From assembly GCA_963753055.1 (NCBI GenBank), contig CAVWAP010000001.1, positions 1,054,001 through 1,118,000 on the forward strand: 64,000 nt of DNA, given 5' to 3'. Of the stretch, positions 33,916 through 43,662 are shown piece by piece. Origin of the DNA: JAUWGC01 sp963753055 (GTDB taxonomy: Bacteria > Bacteroidota > Bacteroidia > Bacteroidales > B18-G4). Under the pieces are notes generated by a model, which saw only the letters and a program-made list of their open reading frames with translations, was not told the origin of the DNA and made no database searches. The translations under genes were made by a program, and so were the position numbers. Each line of letters opens with the position of its first letter. The first letter of the stretch is position 1.

Positions 33916-34752
33916 ATGTTAAAACTGGTCCACATAGAATTGATCAAGATCTTCGCCCGGCCAAGAAGTTATATTGCTTTTGTGGCAATTCTCGTCATCA
34001 TTGCACTGACTTTTATTACTGCAATATTTGAAGGGCAGAACCTGCTTGATTTTATAATTCAAAACCTGAAGGATGCTTTTTATATGCATGGTAACCTGGT
34101 AAATGCCTATATGGTTTCCTATGTGATCCTGAACTTTCTCTGGATACACATTCCTTTGTTGATCGTGATTGTAACAGGCGACTTGATAGCCGGTGAAGCT
34201 CATGCTGGCACATTCCGTATTTTGCTTACCAGGCCCGTTAGCAGAGCAAAAATTGTGACTGCCAAATACATAGCTGGGATTGTCTATACCTTTATTATCA
34301 TTCTGTTTTTGTTCGTATTAAGCCTTGGAGGAGGATTATTACTCCTTGGCGAAGGTGACCTGATTGTTATGATGGGTGGTATCAATATTATTCCAGCGGA
34401 CGATATCCTTTGGCGGTTTTTTGCCGCCTACGCCTTTGGATTCCTGAGTATGGCTACTGTGGCATGCTTGTCAATCCTGCTATCAAGCCTGGCCAACAAT
34501 TCCCTTACTCCAATATTGATGACTATGGCAATTATAATTATTTTCACACTGATCACGACCATGAATTTCGGCTTTTTTGATTATATTAAACCTGTACTTC
34601 TAACAAACTATCTGGATTCATGGCAACGATTTTTTTATTTCGAAATTGACCTGTCAGCCATCCTTTTTGATGCTGGAATATTGCTTATACATATAATGGT
34701 TTTTTATGGATTGACTGTATGGATTTTTAAAAGAAAAGATATCCTGACATGA
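33916..34752 (+). CDS. ABC-2 type transporter permease
   Basis: 278 residues with about six membrane helices; the typical middle segment reads LIAGEAHAGTFRILLTRPVS, the coupling region of ABC-2 permeases of the NatB/YhgE kind. It exports an unknown substrate with the ATPase encoded just before. Its stop overlaps the ATG of the LolA-like gene (ATGA), which links export to a periplasmic lipid- or lipoprotein-binding protein. Confidence 0.9.
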   Translation: MLKLVHIELIKIFARPRSYIAFVAILVIIALTFITAIFEGQNLLDFIIQNLKDAFYMHGNLVNAYMVSYVILNFLWIHIPLLIVIVTGDLIAGEAHAGTFRILLTRPVSRAKIVTAKYIAGIVYTFIIILFLFVLSLGGGLLLLGEGDLIVMMGGINIIPADDILWRFFAAYAFGFLSMATVACLSILLSSLANNSLTPILMTMAIIIIFTLITTMNFGFFDYIKPVLLTNYLDSWQRFFYFEIDLSAILFDAGILLIHIMVFYGLTVWIFKRKDILT

Positions 34753-35456
34753 TTTATATGAGGGCTTTTATTATAGTGCTTTTAATTGTTGGCCATGGTA
34801 TTTGCTTAGGCCTCAAAGCCCAGGAGCCTGATCCAAACCTGGTGCTGGAAGAAATAGCTTTCCGCCTTGACAAAATCAATGATTACAAAGTCAATATGAA
34901 GCTTGAGCTGGATGTCGATTTTATCAATATGCCGGCAAAGCATGCTGTGATGTACTATAAAAAGCCTTCAAAAATCAAAATTAAATCTGACGAGTTCTTA
35001 CTGCTACCCAAGAGAGGATTTGATTTTTCCATAAGGGAGCTGCTTGAAGAGGATTATTCGGCAGTATTTGTAGGCATTGAAGAGATATCTGGTAAGGACC
35101 ACTATCTGATTAAAGTTATTCCCCTGGGAAGGCGCTCTGAACTGATCCTTGCCAACCTGTGGATATCTGTTCAGGAATTGCAGATCTCCAAAATGGAGAA
35201 TTTCACCAGGAAAAAGGGGAATTATATTATCGAATTATCCTATGAACCCGGATTTATTGACCTGCCTTCAAAAATGATCATAACCTTTGAAATTGAGGAC
35301 TTTAAATTCCCTGTAAAATTTATGGGTAAAGGGGTAGAGGTTGATAAGGAAAAGATGAAGGAAGAAGGACCCAAAACCGGGTCTGTAATTTTCCATTTTA
35401 CTGATTATCAACTGAACCTGGGACTAGAAGAATCACTCTTCGAAGAAGAACAATAA
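34749..35456 (+). CDS. Exported LolA/RseB-like (outer-membrane lipoprotein-sorting type) protein
   Basis: 235 residues with a signal peptide (about 1-24, ending GLKAQ) and an all-beta region resembling the half-barrel LolA/RseB fold: VLEEIAFRLDKINDYKVNMK, VMYYKKPSKIKIKSDEFLLL, SKMIITFEIEDFKFPVKF. Members carry lipoproteins or hydrophobic ligands in the periplasm. It is coupled to the ABC-2 permease by a 4-base overlap. It ends 17 bases from the convergent gene at 35474. The assignment is by pattern and context, not by a unique motif. Confidence 0.7.
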   Translation: MIYMRAFIIVLLIVGHGICLGLKAQEPDPNLVLEEIAFRLDKINDYKVNMKLELDVDFINMPAKHAVMYYKKPSKIKIKSDEFLLLPKRGFDFSIRELLEEDYSAVFVGIEEISGKDHYLIKVIPLGRRSELILANLWISVQELQISKMENFTRKKGNYIIELSYEPGFIDLPSKMIITFEIEDFKFPVKFMGKGVEVDKEKMKEEGPKTGSVIFHFTDYQLNLGLEESLFEEEQ

Positions 35457-35473
35457 TGTTGTCAACTAAGAGG

Positions 35474-36049
35474 TCAATTAGCAACCGACCCTTTGCATTT
35501 CGCCTTATATTCCCGGGAAACTTGTGTGAGCCTGTCATAATAAAAGAAGTTTTTCTTCTCTGACAAGAGTTCCTGGATGTACTGGCAATCTGAAAAGTGT
35601 TCCTCCATGATCTTGCGGTAATTTTTATTCTTTACTTCTTCCTTGAATATTCTACCTTCATAATGATAATATTTAAGGTCAACCTGTGGTCCCCATTCTG
35701 TACCAATGACATTCTCATATTTCAGAATGAAGTGGTTCCCATTTTGCATCAGCACCTGGCTGAATACAAGTTTGTTAGCATCTTTCCTCCAGGGCCTGAA
35801 CCGAACAGACCAGAATATCGTATCACCTTTTTGTACAGAAAGGATAGCATCAGTTTGATAATTCAAAGCCCTGCCATCTCCGATATCTATGGTTACTTTC
35901 GGTTTATAAATAAGGGTGCCATTATTTAATGACAACACTTTGCAATAGAGGGTATCACCGTTATTTAAGATTATCCAATCATCAGTCTCCTGTGACAGGG
36001 TGCCAAAACCTGTAATACAGAAAAGTAATAGGAGGCTTATTGCTTTCAT
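35474..36049 (-). CDS. Exported protein of unknown function
   Basis: About 191 residues from the ATG at 36049 (open frame to 36073). It has a signal peptide (MKAISLLLLFCITGFGTLS before QETDDW), then a small beta-rich domain (DWIILNNGDTLYCKVLSLNN, a pattern often seen at the N-terminus of Bacteroidota proteins that handle OM-associated functions), and a basic C-terminal part with Cys residues. No family assigned. It follows the EamA transporter gene very closely on the same strand. Confidence 0.65.
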   Translation of the reverse strand: MKAISLLLLFCITGFGTLSQETDDWIILNNGDTLYCKVLSLNNGTLIYKPKVTIDIGDGRALNYQTDAILSVQKGDTIFWSVRFRPWRKDANKLVFSQVLMQNGNHFILKYENVIGTEWGPQVDLKYYHYEGRIFKEEVKNKNYRKIMEEHFSDCQYIQELLSEKKNFFYYDRLTQVSREYKAKCKGSVAN

Positions 36050-36075
36050 ATGAACCTTTGATTCCTGGTTCAAAA

Positions 36076-36975
36076 CTACAGAAAAAATAGCATTACACCG
36101 AACACGCTGATAAATGCCCCGATGATCTCAACCGGTGAGACTTTGTGTTTAAACAGTAAAATTGATGGTGGAATAAGTAGTATTGGAACAATAGACATGA
36201 TCGTGGAGGCTATTCCTGTTGCTGTGAACTTAATGGCCAGCAATGAGAATGAAACACCAAGAAAAGGTCCGAAGAAAGAGCCTGTTGTGATGCCAATCAT
36301 TCCCTTCCTGTCTTTCAAAGCAGTGCTGATTACCTTTGACTTCCCAAGGATGATGATAATCAATGCAAAACCGATCATCCCGGCAAATATCCGGATATGT
36401 GTTGCCGCGAATGCATCGTAGTCGCGCATACCATACTTGCTGAGGACCAGACCGACTGCCTGTCCGATAGCACCCCCAACGGCAAATAGTATTCCTTTAA
36501 GGGGGTAGGAGAACTTGATCGGCTTACCTTTGGATTTTCTTGTGATTATAGCTATGGATATACCGCTCACAGTTATGAACATACCAGCAATCTCCTTAAA
36601 TCCAAGTATTTCTTTTAGTAATAACCAGCCAATTAACGCTGTGATGGGTGGGACCAGGGTCATAACCAGCATGGCGATCCTGGAACTTATCAAAGCAAAA
36701 GCCCGGAAAAGGAAATAATCCCCAAAAACAAAGCCGATCAGGCCCGATACAGATAACCAAATGTATGCATGGGGCGTCGCGTCCAGGGGCAGGATCATCC
36801 CACGATAGAAAAAGGAAAATACCGACAGGAAGACAAATGCAAAGACCAGCCGGATCATATTGACAGCCAATGATCCTACTCGTTTACTGGCCACTTCAAA
36901 CGACAAAGCTGTTGCTGTCCAGAAAAACGCAGTTGCCAGTGCTGCCAGTTCACCATAGTAATTGGAGATGTCCAT
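36076..36975 (-). CDS. EamA-family (DMT superfamily) transporter
   Basis: About 299 residues with ten predicted helices in two EamA repeats; GELAALATAFFWTATALSFE and LIGFVFGDYFLFRAFALISS in the first half, AVGGAIGQAVGLVLSKYGMR and SPVEIIGAFISVFGVMLFFL in the second. Members export or import metabolites; the substrate is unknown. The ATG at 36975 is preferred: the upstream TTG at 36984 lies within the -7 box TATATTTG (36989-36982). Confidence 0.9.
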   Translation of the reverse strand: MDISNYYGELAALATAFFWTATALSFEVASKRVGSLAVNMIRLVFAFVFLSVFSFFYRGMILPLDATPHAYIWLSVSGLIGFVFGDYFLFRAFALISSRIAMLVMTLVPPITALIGWLLLKEILGFKEIAGMFITVSGISIAIITRKSKGKPIKFSYPLKGILFAVGGAIGQAVGLVLSKYGMRDYDAFAATHIRIFAGMIGFALIIIILGKSKVISTALKDRKGMIGITTGSFFGPFLGVSFSLLAIKFTATGIASTIMSIVPILLIPPSILLFKHKVSPVEIIGAFISVFGVMLFFL

Positions 36976-36981
36976 CCCCGG

Positions 36982-36999
36982 CAAATATAGCTACCTTTG
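36982..36999. promoter_or_regulatory. Overlapping divergent -7 boxes (TATATTTG minus, TACCTTTG plus)
   Basis: 36982-36989 read on the minus strand is TATATTTG, ending 7 bases before the EamA ATG at 36975. 36992-36999 on the plus strand is TACCTTTG, 36 bases before the ATG at 37035. The minus-strand box would place the transcript start at or next to the ATG. No clear -33 for either. Confidence 0.5.
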
Positions 37000-37034
37000 C
37001 ACAATAATTGCAGAGATTAAATCATTAAGTATTC

Positions 37035-39104
37035 ATGAGTTTTGTGCACCCATATTTTCTTTTTGCTCTTATAGCAATTGCTATCCCTATCATTATACAC
37101 CTTTTTAATTTCAGGCGATACAAGAAAGTGCATTTTACGAATGTGAAGTTCATTGAGCAGGTCAGGAAAAAGACAAAGAAGAAGTCCCAGGTTAAACACC
37201 TCATTGTCCTTGCATTACGGATACTTGCTGTTGCATCACTTGTGATGGCATTTGCTCAGCCATATATCCCCGTTGATGATCAACTGAAAAGAGCAGAATC
37301 AGACAACCTGGTGAGCATATATATTGACAATTCCTTTAGTATGCAGGCGCAGTCAAAAGGTGGGAGTTTGCTCGATGAAGCCAGGAAAATGGCTGAGGAT
37401 ATTGCAATGGCCTATAAACAATCAGATGTTTTTTACCTTGTAACCAATGATTTCGAACGGAAAAATCAAAGACTGGTAAGCCGTGAGGAGTTGATCGAGG
37501 CATTGAGTGAGATTGGCTTCTCACCGACAGTCAGGCAGATGGATGAGATCATCACAAGGCTAACCGACTTCCTGTTCGACTCAGATATTGGCAATAAAAC
37601 GGCATTCATAATCTCTGATTTCCAGGAAAGCATTACCAGCTTTGATAAAGCACAGTTAGATACAAACAGCAGGATTTACCTTGTGCCTGTTATGGCTGAA
37701 CAATCTGATAATATTTATATTGACACTTGCTGGTTTGAAAACCCGGTCCATCAGGTTCATCAACAATCTAAGCTATTTGTGCGGATAAATAATGCTTCTG
37801 GGATTAACTATGAAAAGATACCAGTCAAGCTAAGCATCAACGGAACTCAAAAAGCTATTGCCAGCTTCGACCTTGGCCCCGGGGAGTTCATCGATGTAAT
37901 AATCCCCTATACCAATCATGAACCAGGGTACAAAAAAGCAACATTGGAAATAACAGATTATCCGGTTGTCTATGATGATGTTTTCTATTTTACATACAAT
38001 GTCCAGGAACTGATACCTGTATTAAGCATCTACGAGAAAGAGCAAAATCCATATTTAATATCATTTTTTGAAAATGATTCAGCCTTTCTATTCAATAGCT
38101 TGCCGGAAGGAAACCTGAACTATACTGAGCTGCAAAGAAATAATCTGATTCTGCTGGATCAATTGACCCGCATTACATCGGGTTTGACCCAGGAATTGTT
38201 AAGATTTGTAAAAAAAGGCGGAAGTATTGCAGTAATCCCTCCACCTGAAATGGACATTCAATCATACCAGTCATTCACAAAGGCATTTGATGCTTGTAGC
38301 TTCGGCCACCTGGATTCAAATGAATCACGAGTCACATACTTGAATGCCCGGCACCTGTTGTTTTATGATGTTTTTGAGGATTGGGGTGGAGATCAGCAGA
38401 GCCAGGGAATCAATATAGATTTGCCCATTGTATTGATGCATTATCCTTTGCAGTATCCTGCCCTCACCCTGACAGAAAAATTGATGGTTCTGGGCAATGA
38501 CCAGGATTTTTTAAATGTTATGCCACATGGGAAAGGCAAAATCTATCTGTTGGCAAGTCCAGTTGATCCTGTTTATACAAATTTACCAAAGCATGCCATT
38601 TTTGTTCCTATGCTTTATAGGATGGCATTGCTGAGTCAGCCATATCATCCTTTATACTACACTATTGGAGGCCTTAGCGATAGGATTGAACTGCCGGATT
38701 ATGGCTTAGCCGCTGACCAGGTATTCAAGGTACGGAAGATTGACAATGGCAATGAGTTTATCCCTGAGCACAGGAATTTACAAGATGGTACAGATATCAT
38801 CCTTCATCAGCAAATACAAGAAGGTGGGCATTATGCTGTAAGTGAAGGTGAAAAGGATATTTATGCAATGGCTTTCAACTATGACAGAAGAGAATCAAAT
38901 CTTACACTGATGGGCGAGGATGATATTGAAGATATGCTTTCTTCAGCAGGAATTGAAAATATCAGCATCTTTTCTTCTTTTGGAAAGCCTGTCAGTCAGT
39001 CCATACAGGAAATAAATGAAGGTATCAGACTTTGGAAATTATTCATTATTTTCGTATTGATTTTCCTTGCAGCCGAAACCATCTTATTGCGCCTATGGAA
39101 ATGA
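37035..39104 (+). CDS. BatA-domain/vWA membrane protein
   Basis: 689 residues. The N-terminal BatA-type domain is seen as FVHPYFLFALIAIAIPIIIH then LFNFRRYKKVHFTNVKF; the second helix (about 56-74) precedes a von Willebrand factor A domain whose metal site reads YIDNSFSM (D-x-S-x-S variant DNSFS). A long periplasmic beta-rich part and a final helix (about 668-688) follow. Such proteins are widespread in Bacteroidota beside Bat aerotolerance genes; the role is unknown. Here it stands without batB-E. A TACCTTTG box lies 36 bases upstream. Confidence 0.85.
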   Translation: MSFVHPYFLFALIAIAIPIIIHLFNFRRYKKVHFTNVKFIEQVRKKTKKKSQVKHLIVLALRILAVASLVMAFAQPYIPVDDQLKRAESDNLVSIYIDNSFSMQAQSKGGSLLDEARKMAEDIAMAYKQSDVFYLVTNDFERKNQRLVSREELIEALSEIGFSPTVRQMDEIITRLTDFLFDSDIGNKTAFIISDFQESITSFDKAQLDTNSRIYLVPVMAEQSDNIYIDTCWFENPVHQVHQQSKLFVRINNASGINYEKIPVKLSINGTQKAIASFDLGPGEFIDVIIPYTNHEPGYKKATLEITDYPVVYDDVFYFTYNVQELIPVLSIYEKEQNPYLISFFENDSAFLFNSLPEGNLNYTELQRNNLILLDQLTRITSGLTQELLRFVKKGGSIAVIPPPEMDIQSYQSFTKAFDACSFGHLDSNESRVTYLNARHLLFYDVFEDWGGDQQSQGINIDLPIVLMHYPLQYPALTLTEKLMVLGNDQDFLNVMPHGKGKIYLLASPVDPVYTNLPKHAIFVPMLYRMALLSQPYHPLYYTIGGLSDRIELPDYGLAADQVFKVRKIDNGNEFIPEHRNLQDGTDIILHQQIQEGGHYAVSEGEKDIYAMAFNYDRRESNLTLMGEDDIEDMLSSAGIENISIFSSFGKPVSQSIQEINEGIRLWKLFIIFVLIFLAAETILLRLWK

Positions 39105-39154
39105 TGATTCAGAAACTTATATTAGATTAAAAACCAAATAATTAGCTTTTTAAA

Positions 39155-39697
39155 ATGAGAATCCCGAAAAATAATACAATCGGAGTGATCATTGACATGC
39201 AATCAGTGTTGTATCCCTTTATTCATGAGCATGAGCAATTAACCCATAATGCTGAGATATTGATTAAAGGCCTGAAGGCACTTGATGTCCCTTTGATTTT
39301 GACTCAGCAATATACCAAAGGATTGGGAGATACTATTAAGCCAATACTAGAAGCAGCAGGCAACTTAAAGCATGTAGAAAAGACTGCTTTCAGTTGCTGT
39401 GATGAACCGATGTTTAATGAGATACTTGCTGTAACAGCAAAAAGGTATGTGATCATTCTGGGTATTGAAGCGCATGTTTGCGTGATGCAGACAGTTATTG
39501 ACCTTATCGAGCGAGGTTATATCCCGGTAGTGGTTGAGGATTGTGTCGCCTCCCGCAACATCAACGACAAGTCTGTTGCCATTGAGAGGATGAGGAAGGA
39601 AGGAGCTCTTGTTACAACATTCGAGTCATTGCTTTTTGAATTATTGCAATACTCCGGGACTGATACATTCAAACAGATTTCAAATCTGGTAAAATAG
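39155..39697 (+). CDS. Isochorismatase-family cysteine hydrolase
   Basis: 180 residues. The catalytic triad of the family is visible: Asp14 in VIIDMQ, Lys76 in HVEKTAFS and Cys109 in LGIEAHVCVMQT (with the usual cis-peptide before it). It is closest in style to YcaC/nicotinamidase-like hydrolases of unknown substrate; isochorismate itself is unlikely. It ends 8 bases before the topoisomerase IV A gene, so the two share a transcript. Confidence 0.9.
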   Translation: MRIPKNNTIGVIIDMQSVLYPFIHEHEQLTHNAEILIKGLKALDVPLILTQQYTKGLGDTIKPILEAAGNLKHVEKTAFSCCDEPMFNEILAVTAKRYVIILGIEAHVCVMQTVIDLIERGYIPVVVEDCVASRNINDKSVAIERMRKEGALVTTFESLLFELLQYSGTDTFKQISNLVK

Positions 39698-39705
39698 AAG
39701 GATAT

Positions 39706-42435
39706 ATGATAGAGGAACAGAAGGAAGAAAATCTGGAGAACCAGGCAGAGGATGAGAATCCAGTTGTTGAAGGTGAAGCACAATCAGGTGAGGAATACAA
39801 AACCATACCGTTAGATGGAATGTATGAAAACTGGTTTCTGGACTACGCCTCTTATGTCATTCTTGAGCGTGCTGTCCCTGATGTAAATGATGGTTTGAAA
39901 CCTGTTCAGAGAAGGATCATGCATTCGATGAAAGACCTTGATGATGGAAGATTTAACAAGGTTGCCAACATCATCGGCCACACCATGCAGTATCATCCGC
40001 ATGGTGATGCATCTATCGGTGATGCGATCGTGCAGGTGGGACAAAAAGATCTGCTTATTGAAACCCAGGGTAACTGGGGCAATATCCATACAGGTGACAG
40101 CGCTGCTGCACCCAGGTACATTGAAGCAAGGTTATCAAAATTTGCGCTTGATGTAGTCTTTAACCCAAAGACAACTACTTGGAAGCTTTCATATGATGGA
40201 AGGAAGAAAGAACCTACTACCTTACCTGTTAAGTTTCCTCTCCTGCTTGAACAAGGTGTTGAAGGGATCGCAGTTGGCTTAGCCTCAAAGATACTCCCGC
40301 ATAATTTCAATGAGCTGATTGATGCTTCAATAAAGATACTGAGGGATAAAGACTTTGAAATATTTCCTGATTTTCCGGCTGGTGGGTTGGCTGACTTTTC
40401 AAAATATAACCAGGGTCTGAGAGGAGGGAAGGTACGTGTAAGGGCAAAGATCAATAAGATTGATAAAAAGACGCTGACTGTAACAGAAATTCCATTTGGT
40501 ACTAACACCACAAGTCTGATCGATTCAATAGTTGCCGCTAATGATAAGAGAAAGATCAAGATCAGGAAAATAGATGATAACACTGCTGAAAATGTTGAAA
40601 TCATTATACACCTGGCCCCTGGCGTTTCGCCTGATCAATCCATTGATGCTCTTTATGCTTTCACCAATTGTGAGGTCTCCATCTCACCCAATTCTTGTGT
40701 GGTAGATGGCGGGAAGCCAAAGTTTCTTGGCGTTGATGAGATACTGCGTATTTGCACACAAAACACACTGGATCTCCTGAAGAAAGAGTTGGAAATCAGG
40801 CAGGCTGAGTTGGAAGAACAATGGCATTTTGCGTCACTTGAGAAGATATTCATTGAAAAGAAAATCTATCGGAAAATTGAAGAATGTGAGACCTGGGAAG
40901 CAGTGATAGAATCAATTGATAAGGGTTTGATTCCATATAAGAAATTATTCAATCGTGAGGTCACAAGGGATGATATCATCAGACTTACAGAGATAAAAAT
41001 AAAGCGTATTTCAAAATTCAACTCTTTCAAAGCCGACGATATTATTAAAGGTATTGATGAAGAGATTGAAGAAGTAAAAAACCACCTTGAGCACCTGGTT
41101 GACTATACAATCAATTATTACAAGCAGATAAAGAAGAAATACGGAAAGGATCGCCAGAGGCGTACCGAAATAAGGAGCTTTGATACGATCCAGGCCACCC
41201 AGGTTGCTGCGGCTACACAGCGCTTATATGTTAACAGGGAAGAAGGGTTTGCCGGTACGACATTAAAGAAAGATGAGTTTGTTTGTGAATGCTCCGATAT
41301 TGATGATATCATTGTTTTTAGAAGTGATGGGACCTATATAATCACCAAGGTTGCTGGCAAGACTTTTGTTGGCAAAGATATTATCCACATTGATGTTTTC
41401 AGGCGTAACGACAACAGGACGATTTATAATGTTATATATCGTGATGGCCGTAGCGGAAAGTCCATGGTGAAAAGATTTGCGAGCACAGGTGTCATGAGGG
41501 ATAAGGAGTATAATGTTACCAAAGGGGCGAACAACTCGAAGATCCTTTATTTTACAGCAAATCCCAACGGGGAAGCGGAGGTTGTGAAAGTCCATTTCAG
41601 GCCAAACCCAAAGATGAAGACCAGGAGCATGGAATTCGACTTTTCAACACTAACCATCAAAGGCCGGAAGTCACAGGGAAACATATTCACCAAGAAGCCA
41701 ATTCTGAAAATAATTAAGAAGGAAGAAGGCATCTCTACCTTAGGTGCTCGGGATATCTGGTATGATGACACTGTCAGAAGGATTAATACTGATGACAGAG
41801 GCACCTACCTTGGAGCATTTAAGTCTGATGACAAGATCTTGACTTTCATGGCTAATGGATCATATAAACTCTATGGGTATGAACTTTCAACACATTTCGA
41901 GGAAAATATGGTCCGTATTGAAAAATATGATCCCGGGAAAATTATCTCTGTTGTTTATTATGATGGTGAATCTGAACTATATTACATCAAGCGCTTCCAG
42001 GTTGAAGAGACAGATAAGATGGTAAATGTGCTTAATGAACATCCTGAAACTAAAATGATAACTTATAGCCTGGATTACTTACCACGCATTGAAGTTGTAT
42101 TTGAGCAAAGACCTAATAAGAAGCCCCTGGAGAACCTTGAGATAAACATGGCTGAGTTCATTGCCTTAAAGAGCTACCGGGCGAAAGGTAAACGGATCTC
42201 AAACAATGTAATTAAGAAGATTTCGCTTCTTGATCCATTACCATATGAGGTAGAATCCGCTCAGGATCATGATGCAGAAGTAACTGAAACTGTCCCTGTA
42301 GAGGAGAAGGAAGAGAAAAAGGAAAAGGAACAAAAATCAGAAAAAAAACAAAAACAGGTACGAAAACAAAAAAAGGAAAACAAAACCAAAGAGCCGGAAG
42401 AAGATGAACCTGATCAGATGGCATTAGAGTTTTAA
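39706..42435 (+). CDS. parC: DNA topoisomerase IV subunit A (type IIA, GyrA/ParC family)
   Basis: 909 residues. Cuts and rejoins DNA during strand passage with a ParE-type ATPase. The catalytic tyrosine is Tyr138 in AAAPRYIEARL; the resistance-determining region reads QYHPHGDASIGDAIVQVG, with Ala and Asp at the positions equivalent to E. coli GyrA Ser83 and Asp87. A C-terminal beta-pinwheel region (about 520-820) lacks a clear GyrA box (QRRGGKG), which supports the topoisomerase IV rather than the gyrase assignment. The end is a Lys/Glu-rich tail. parE is not adjacent. It begins 8 bases after the hydrolase and ends 8 bases before the flavodiiron gene. Confidence 0.9.
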   Translation: MIEEQKEENLENQAEDENPVVEGEAQSGEEYKTIPLDGMYENWFLDYASYVILERAVPDVNDGLKPVQRRIMHSMKDLDDGRFNKVANIIGHTMQYHPHGDASIGDAIVQVGQKDLLIETQGNWGNIHTGDSAAAPRYIEARLSKFALDVVFNPKTTTWKLSYDGRKKEPTTLPVKFPLLLEQGVEGIAVGLASKILPHNFNELIDASIKILRDKDFEIFPDFPAGGLADFSKYNQGLRGGKVRVRAKINKIDKKTLTVTEIPFGTNTTSLIDSIVAANDKRKIKIRKIDDNTAENVEIIIHLAPGVSPDQSIDALYAFTNCEVSISPNSCVVDGGKPKFLGVDEILRICTQNTLDLLKKELEIRQAELEEQWHFASLEKIFIEKKIYRKIEECETWEAVIESIDKGLIPYKKLFNREVTRDDIIRLTEIKIKRISKFNSFKADDIIKGIDEEIEEVKNHLEHLVDYTINYYKQIKKKYGKDRQRRTEIRSFDTIQATQVAAATQRLYVNREEGFAGTTLKKDEFVCECSDIDDIIVFRSDGTYIITKVAGKTFVGKDIIHIDVFRRNDNRTIYNVIYRDGRSGKSMVKRFASTGVMRDKEYNVTKGANNSKILYFTANPNGEAEVVKVHFRPNPKMKTRSMEFDFSTLTIKGRKSQGNIFTKKPILKIIKKEEGISTLGARDIWYDDTVRRINTDDRGTYLGAFKSDDKILTFMANGSYKLYGYELSTHFEENMVRIEKYDPGKIISVVYYDGESELYYIKRFQVEETDKMVNVLNEHPETKMITYSLDYLPRIEVVFEQRPNKKPLENLEINMAEFIALKSYRAKGKRISNNVIKKISLLDPLPYEVESAQDHDAEVTETVPVEEKEEKKEKEQKSEKKQKQVRKQKKENKTKEPEEDEPDQMALEF

Positions 42436-42443
42436 TTCTGAAT

Positions 42444-43658
42444 ATGAGTTTTATGAAAAAAGATGACAAAGTATTAACAGTCACCAATGATGTAAAGTGG
42501 ATAGGTGTGCTTGATTACGATATTGTGACTTTTGATGTAGTCATGGAAACAAAGTACGGTACTACTTACAACTCATTTTTTATTAATTCTGAGAAAAAGG
42601 CAGTCATTGAGACTACAAAAGTGTCTTTCTGGGACACTTACCTGAATAAGATCAAACAAGTCACTGCTCCGGAAGAGATCGAGTACATTATCCTTGATCA
42701 TACCGAGCCAGACCACTCCGGCAATATCATCAATTTGATAAAGGTGGCACCTAATGCCACAGTAGTTGGCAGTGGAAATGCTATCCGTTACCTGGGGGAT
42801 ATGATCGAGGCTGATTTTCCTTATAAAGTCGTTAAGGATGGTGATACGCTGGACCTCGGAAATAAAACCCTGAAGTTTATCAGTGCTCCGAACCTTCATT
42901 GGCCCGATTCAATCTACACATATCTCGTAGAAGACAAAATACTTTTTACCTGCGATTCATTCGGATCCCATTTTTGTAATGAGCTCATGTATGATGATGA
43001 AGTAGGTGATTTTAAAGACGCTTTCACCTATTACTTTGATGTCATCCTGAAACCGTTCAGTAAGTTCATGGTCAAGGCCATTGATAAGATCAAGGAATTG
43101 CCTATAGATATTATCTGTCCGGGACATGGTCCTATTTTAAGATCGAACTGGAAAAAATGGGTTGAGCTGTCTGAGCAGTATGCCCGGGAGCATTTGAAGT
43201 ATCCCGAGCAAAACCGTGTATTTATTCCTTATGTTTCAGCCTACCAGAAGACCGGGGCCCTTGCTGAAGGCATTGCCAGAGGCATCAAAGAGGCTGGTGA
43301 TATTGATGCGATTACAATGGATATTGAAAATGCCACCTTAGGAGAACTTGAAGCTCAAATGACTAGCAGCAATGCAGTGATTGTTGGCTGTCCTACCATT
43401 AATCAGAATATTCTCCTCCCCATCTATAAATTATTTGCAGTGATAAACCCGATACGTGATCATAAAAAGCTGGCCGGCGGTTTCGGCTCCTATGGCTGGA
43501 GTGGCGAAGGGAAGGTTATGATCGAATCAAACCTCAGTAATTTAAAGCTTAAGTACTTTGGGGATGGTGTTTTTGTGAAATTTACACCAAATGACGAAGA
43601 AATTGCCCAGGCCGTTGAGTATGGCAAGAAATTTGGAAGAGAATTGCTTAGTCGTTAA
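42444..43658 (+). CDS. Class A flavodiiron protein (O2/NO reductase)
   Basis: 404 residues. The N-terminal metallo-beta-lactamase-like domain carries the diiron ligands: HTEPDHSGN (H-x-E-x-D-H), the His of HWPDS, CDSFGSH and the His of PGHGPIL. The C-terminal flavodoxin domain (about 255-404) binds FMN, with CPTINQNILLPIYKLF and GGFGSYGWSGEG. There is no rubredoxin or flavin-reductase extension, so an external electron donor is needed. It reduces O2 to water or NO to N2O, protecting anaerobes. Starts at 42444 or an in-frame ATG nine bases later are both possible. Confidence 0.95.
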   Translation: MSFMKKDDKVLTVTNDVKWIGVLDYDIVTFDVVMETKYGTTYNSFFINSEKKAVIETTKVSFWDTYLNKIKQVTAPEEIEYIILDHTEPDHSGNIINLIKVAPNATVVGSGNAIRYLGDMIEADFPYKVVKDGDTLDLGNKTLKFISAPNLHWPDSIYTYLVEDKILFTCDSFGSHFCNELMYDDEVGDFKDAFTYYFDVILKPFSKFMVKAIDKIKELPIDIICPGHGPILRSNWKKWVELSEQYAREHLKYPEQNRVFIPYVSAYQKTGALAEGIARGIKEAGDIDAITMDIENATLGELEAQMTSSNAVIVGCPTINQNILLPIYKLFAVINPIRDHKKLAGGFGSYGWSGEGKVMIESNLSNLKLKYFGDGVFVKFTPNDEEIAQAVEYGKKFGRELLSR

Positions 43659-43662
43659 GTTA

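Noticed and set aside
43591..43662. Longer N-terminus for the lipoprotein ending at 44511
   Set aside because: It overlaps the flavodiiron coding region and would bury the lipoprotein signal peptide.
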